A stretch of 5,294 bases of DNA from Oscillospiraceae bacterium (lineage in GTDB: Bacteria > Bacillota > Clostridia > Oscillospirales > Acutalibacteraceae): contig CACZON010000257.1 in the NCBI GenBank assembly GCA_902782805.1, positions 1 through 5,294 on the forward strand, in the 5' to 3' direction. The position numbers were made by a program, and so were the translations under genes. The notes beneath the pieces were generated by a model, which was given only the letters and a program-made list of their open reading frames with translations, made no database searches and was not told where the DNA came from. Of this stretch, positions 5,288 to 5,294 are shown in pieces (position 1 is the stretch's first letter; each line of letters starts with the position of its first letter).

Positions 5288-5294
5288 CGCGCAG

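Larger units (their letters stand above)
4718..5294. other. Non-coding mosaic of hairpin repeats and a terminator (577 nt)
   Basis: No convincing gene lies here. Short open frames exist on both strands, but they run through the repeats and lack a ribosome binding site together with family-like sequence. Two of them share the peptide EAPTFTAGET only because the same DNA block occurs twice. Left to right the region holds: 4718-4770 with nothing recognised; a host hairpin repeat interrupted by a structured element (4771-4883); a short hairpin-rich stretch with GGAAAGC-TGTC-GCTTCC (4884-4918); an intact second host repeat (4919-4969); a terminator (5003-5048); an interrupted inverted copy of the second host repeat (5073-5187); GC-rich palindromic DNA including CGGGGTCCCCG (5211-5221) and CGGGTACCCG (5237-5246); and a 12-bp hairpin (5243-5269). 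Confidence 0.8.

Overview
This window looks like chromosomal DNA of a fairly GC-rich Bacillota, most likely an uncultured gut-type member of class Clostridia. The clues are strong AGGAGG-type ribosome binding sites, a TTG start, consensus sigma-A promoters with 17-nt spacers, and an intergenic mosaic of short hairpin repeats of a kind I associate from memory with Clostridia such as Oscillospirales. The taxonomic call is inference and was not checked by any search.

Layout. (1) Positions 1-261, minus strand: the N-terminal 87 codons of a carbohydrate-esterase-like alpha/beta hydrolase, cut by the window edge, with its own promoter at 304-332. (2) Positions 401-1876, minus strand: a complete cytoplasmic GH29 alpha-L-fucosidase. 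(3) Positions 1877-2029: a compact divergent regulatory region with two back-to-back sigma-A promoters, one for the fucosidase (minus) and one for the rightward operon (plus). (4) Positions 2030-2950, plus strand: a divergent nucleoside-hydrolase-family protein. (5) Positions 2963-4717, plus strand: a complete single-chain (half-size) ABC exporter with fused membrane and ATPase domains, translated from a TTG 12 nt after the previous stop codon. (6) Positions 4718-5294: 577 nt that I judge non-coding. They hold a mosaic of nested hairpin repeats around a strong, probably bidirectional, intrinsic terminator (5003-5048), and end with a 12-bp perfect hairpin next to a purine-rich AGGAGG stretch.

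How the genes may work together. The fucosidase and esterase look like intracellular trimming enzymes for imported, fucosylated and possibly acylated oligosaccharides. The nucleoside-hydrolase-like protein and the exporter form a two-gene operon divergent from the fucosidase. The shared promoter region hints at joint control, but no operator is recognisable and the exporter's substrate cannot be read from sequence.

The most interesting part is the downstream repeat region. A structured element of about 64-69 nt occurs twice in opposite orientation (4787-4850 minus, 5102-5170 plus). The copies share a perfect 31-bp block. One downstream hairpin differs between copies mainly by pair-preserving changes, including two full compensatory pairs, and another has been replaced by an unrelated but also self-complementary hairpin. 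Each copy sits inside a different host hairpin repeat, at the same relative place: in the 5' arm of a terminal CCCT/AGGG hairpin. This suggests a small mobile or modular structured repeat. No new protein system is evident.
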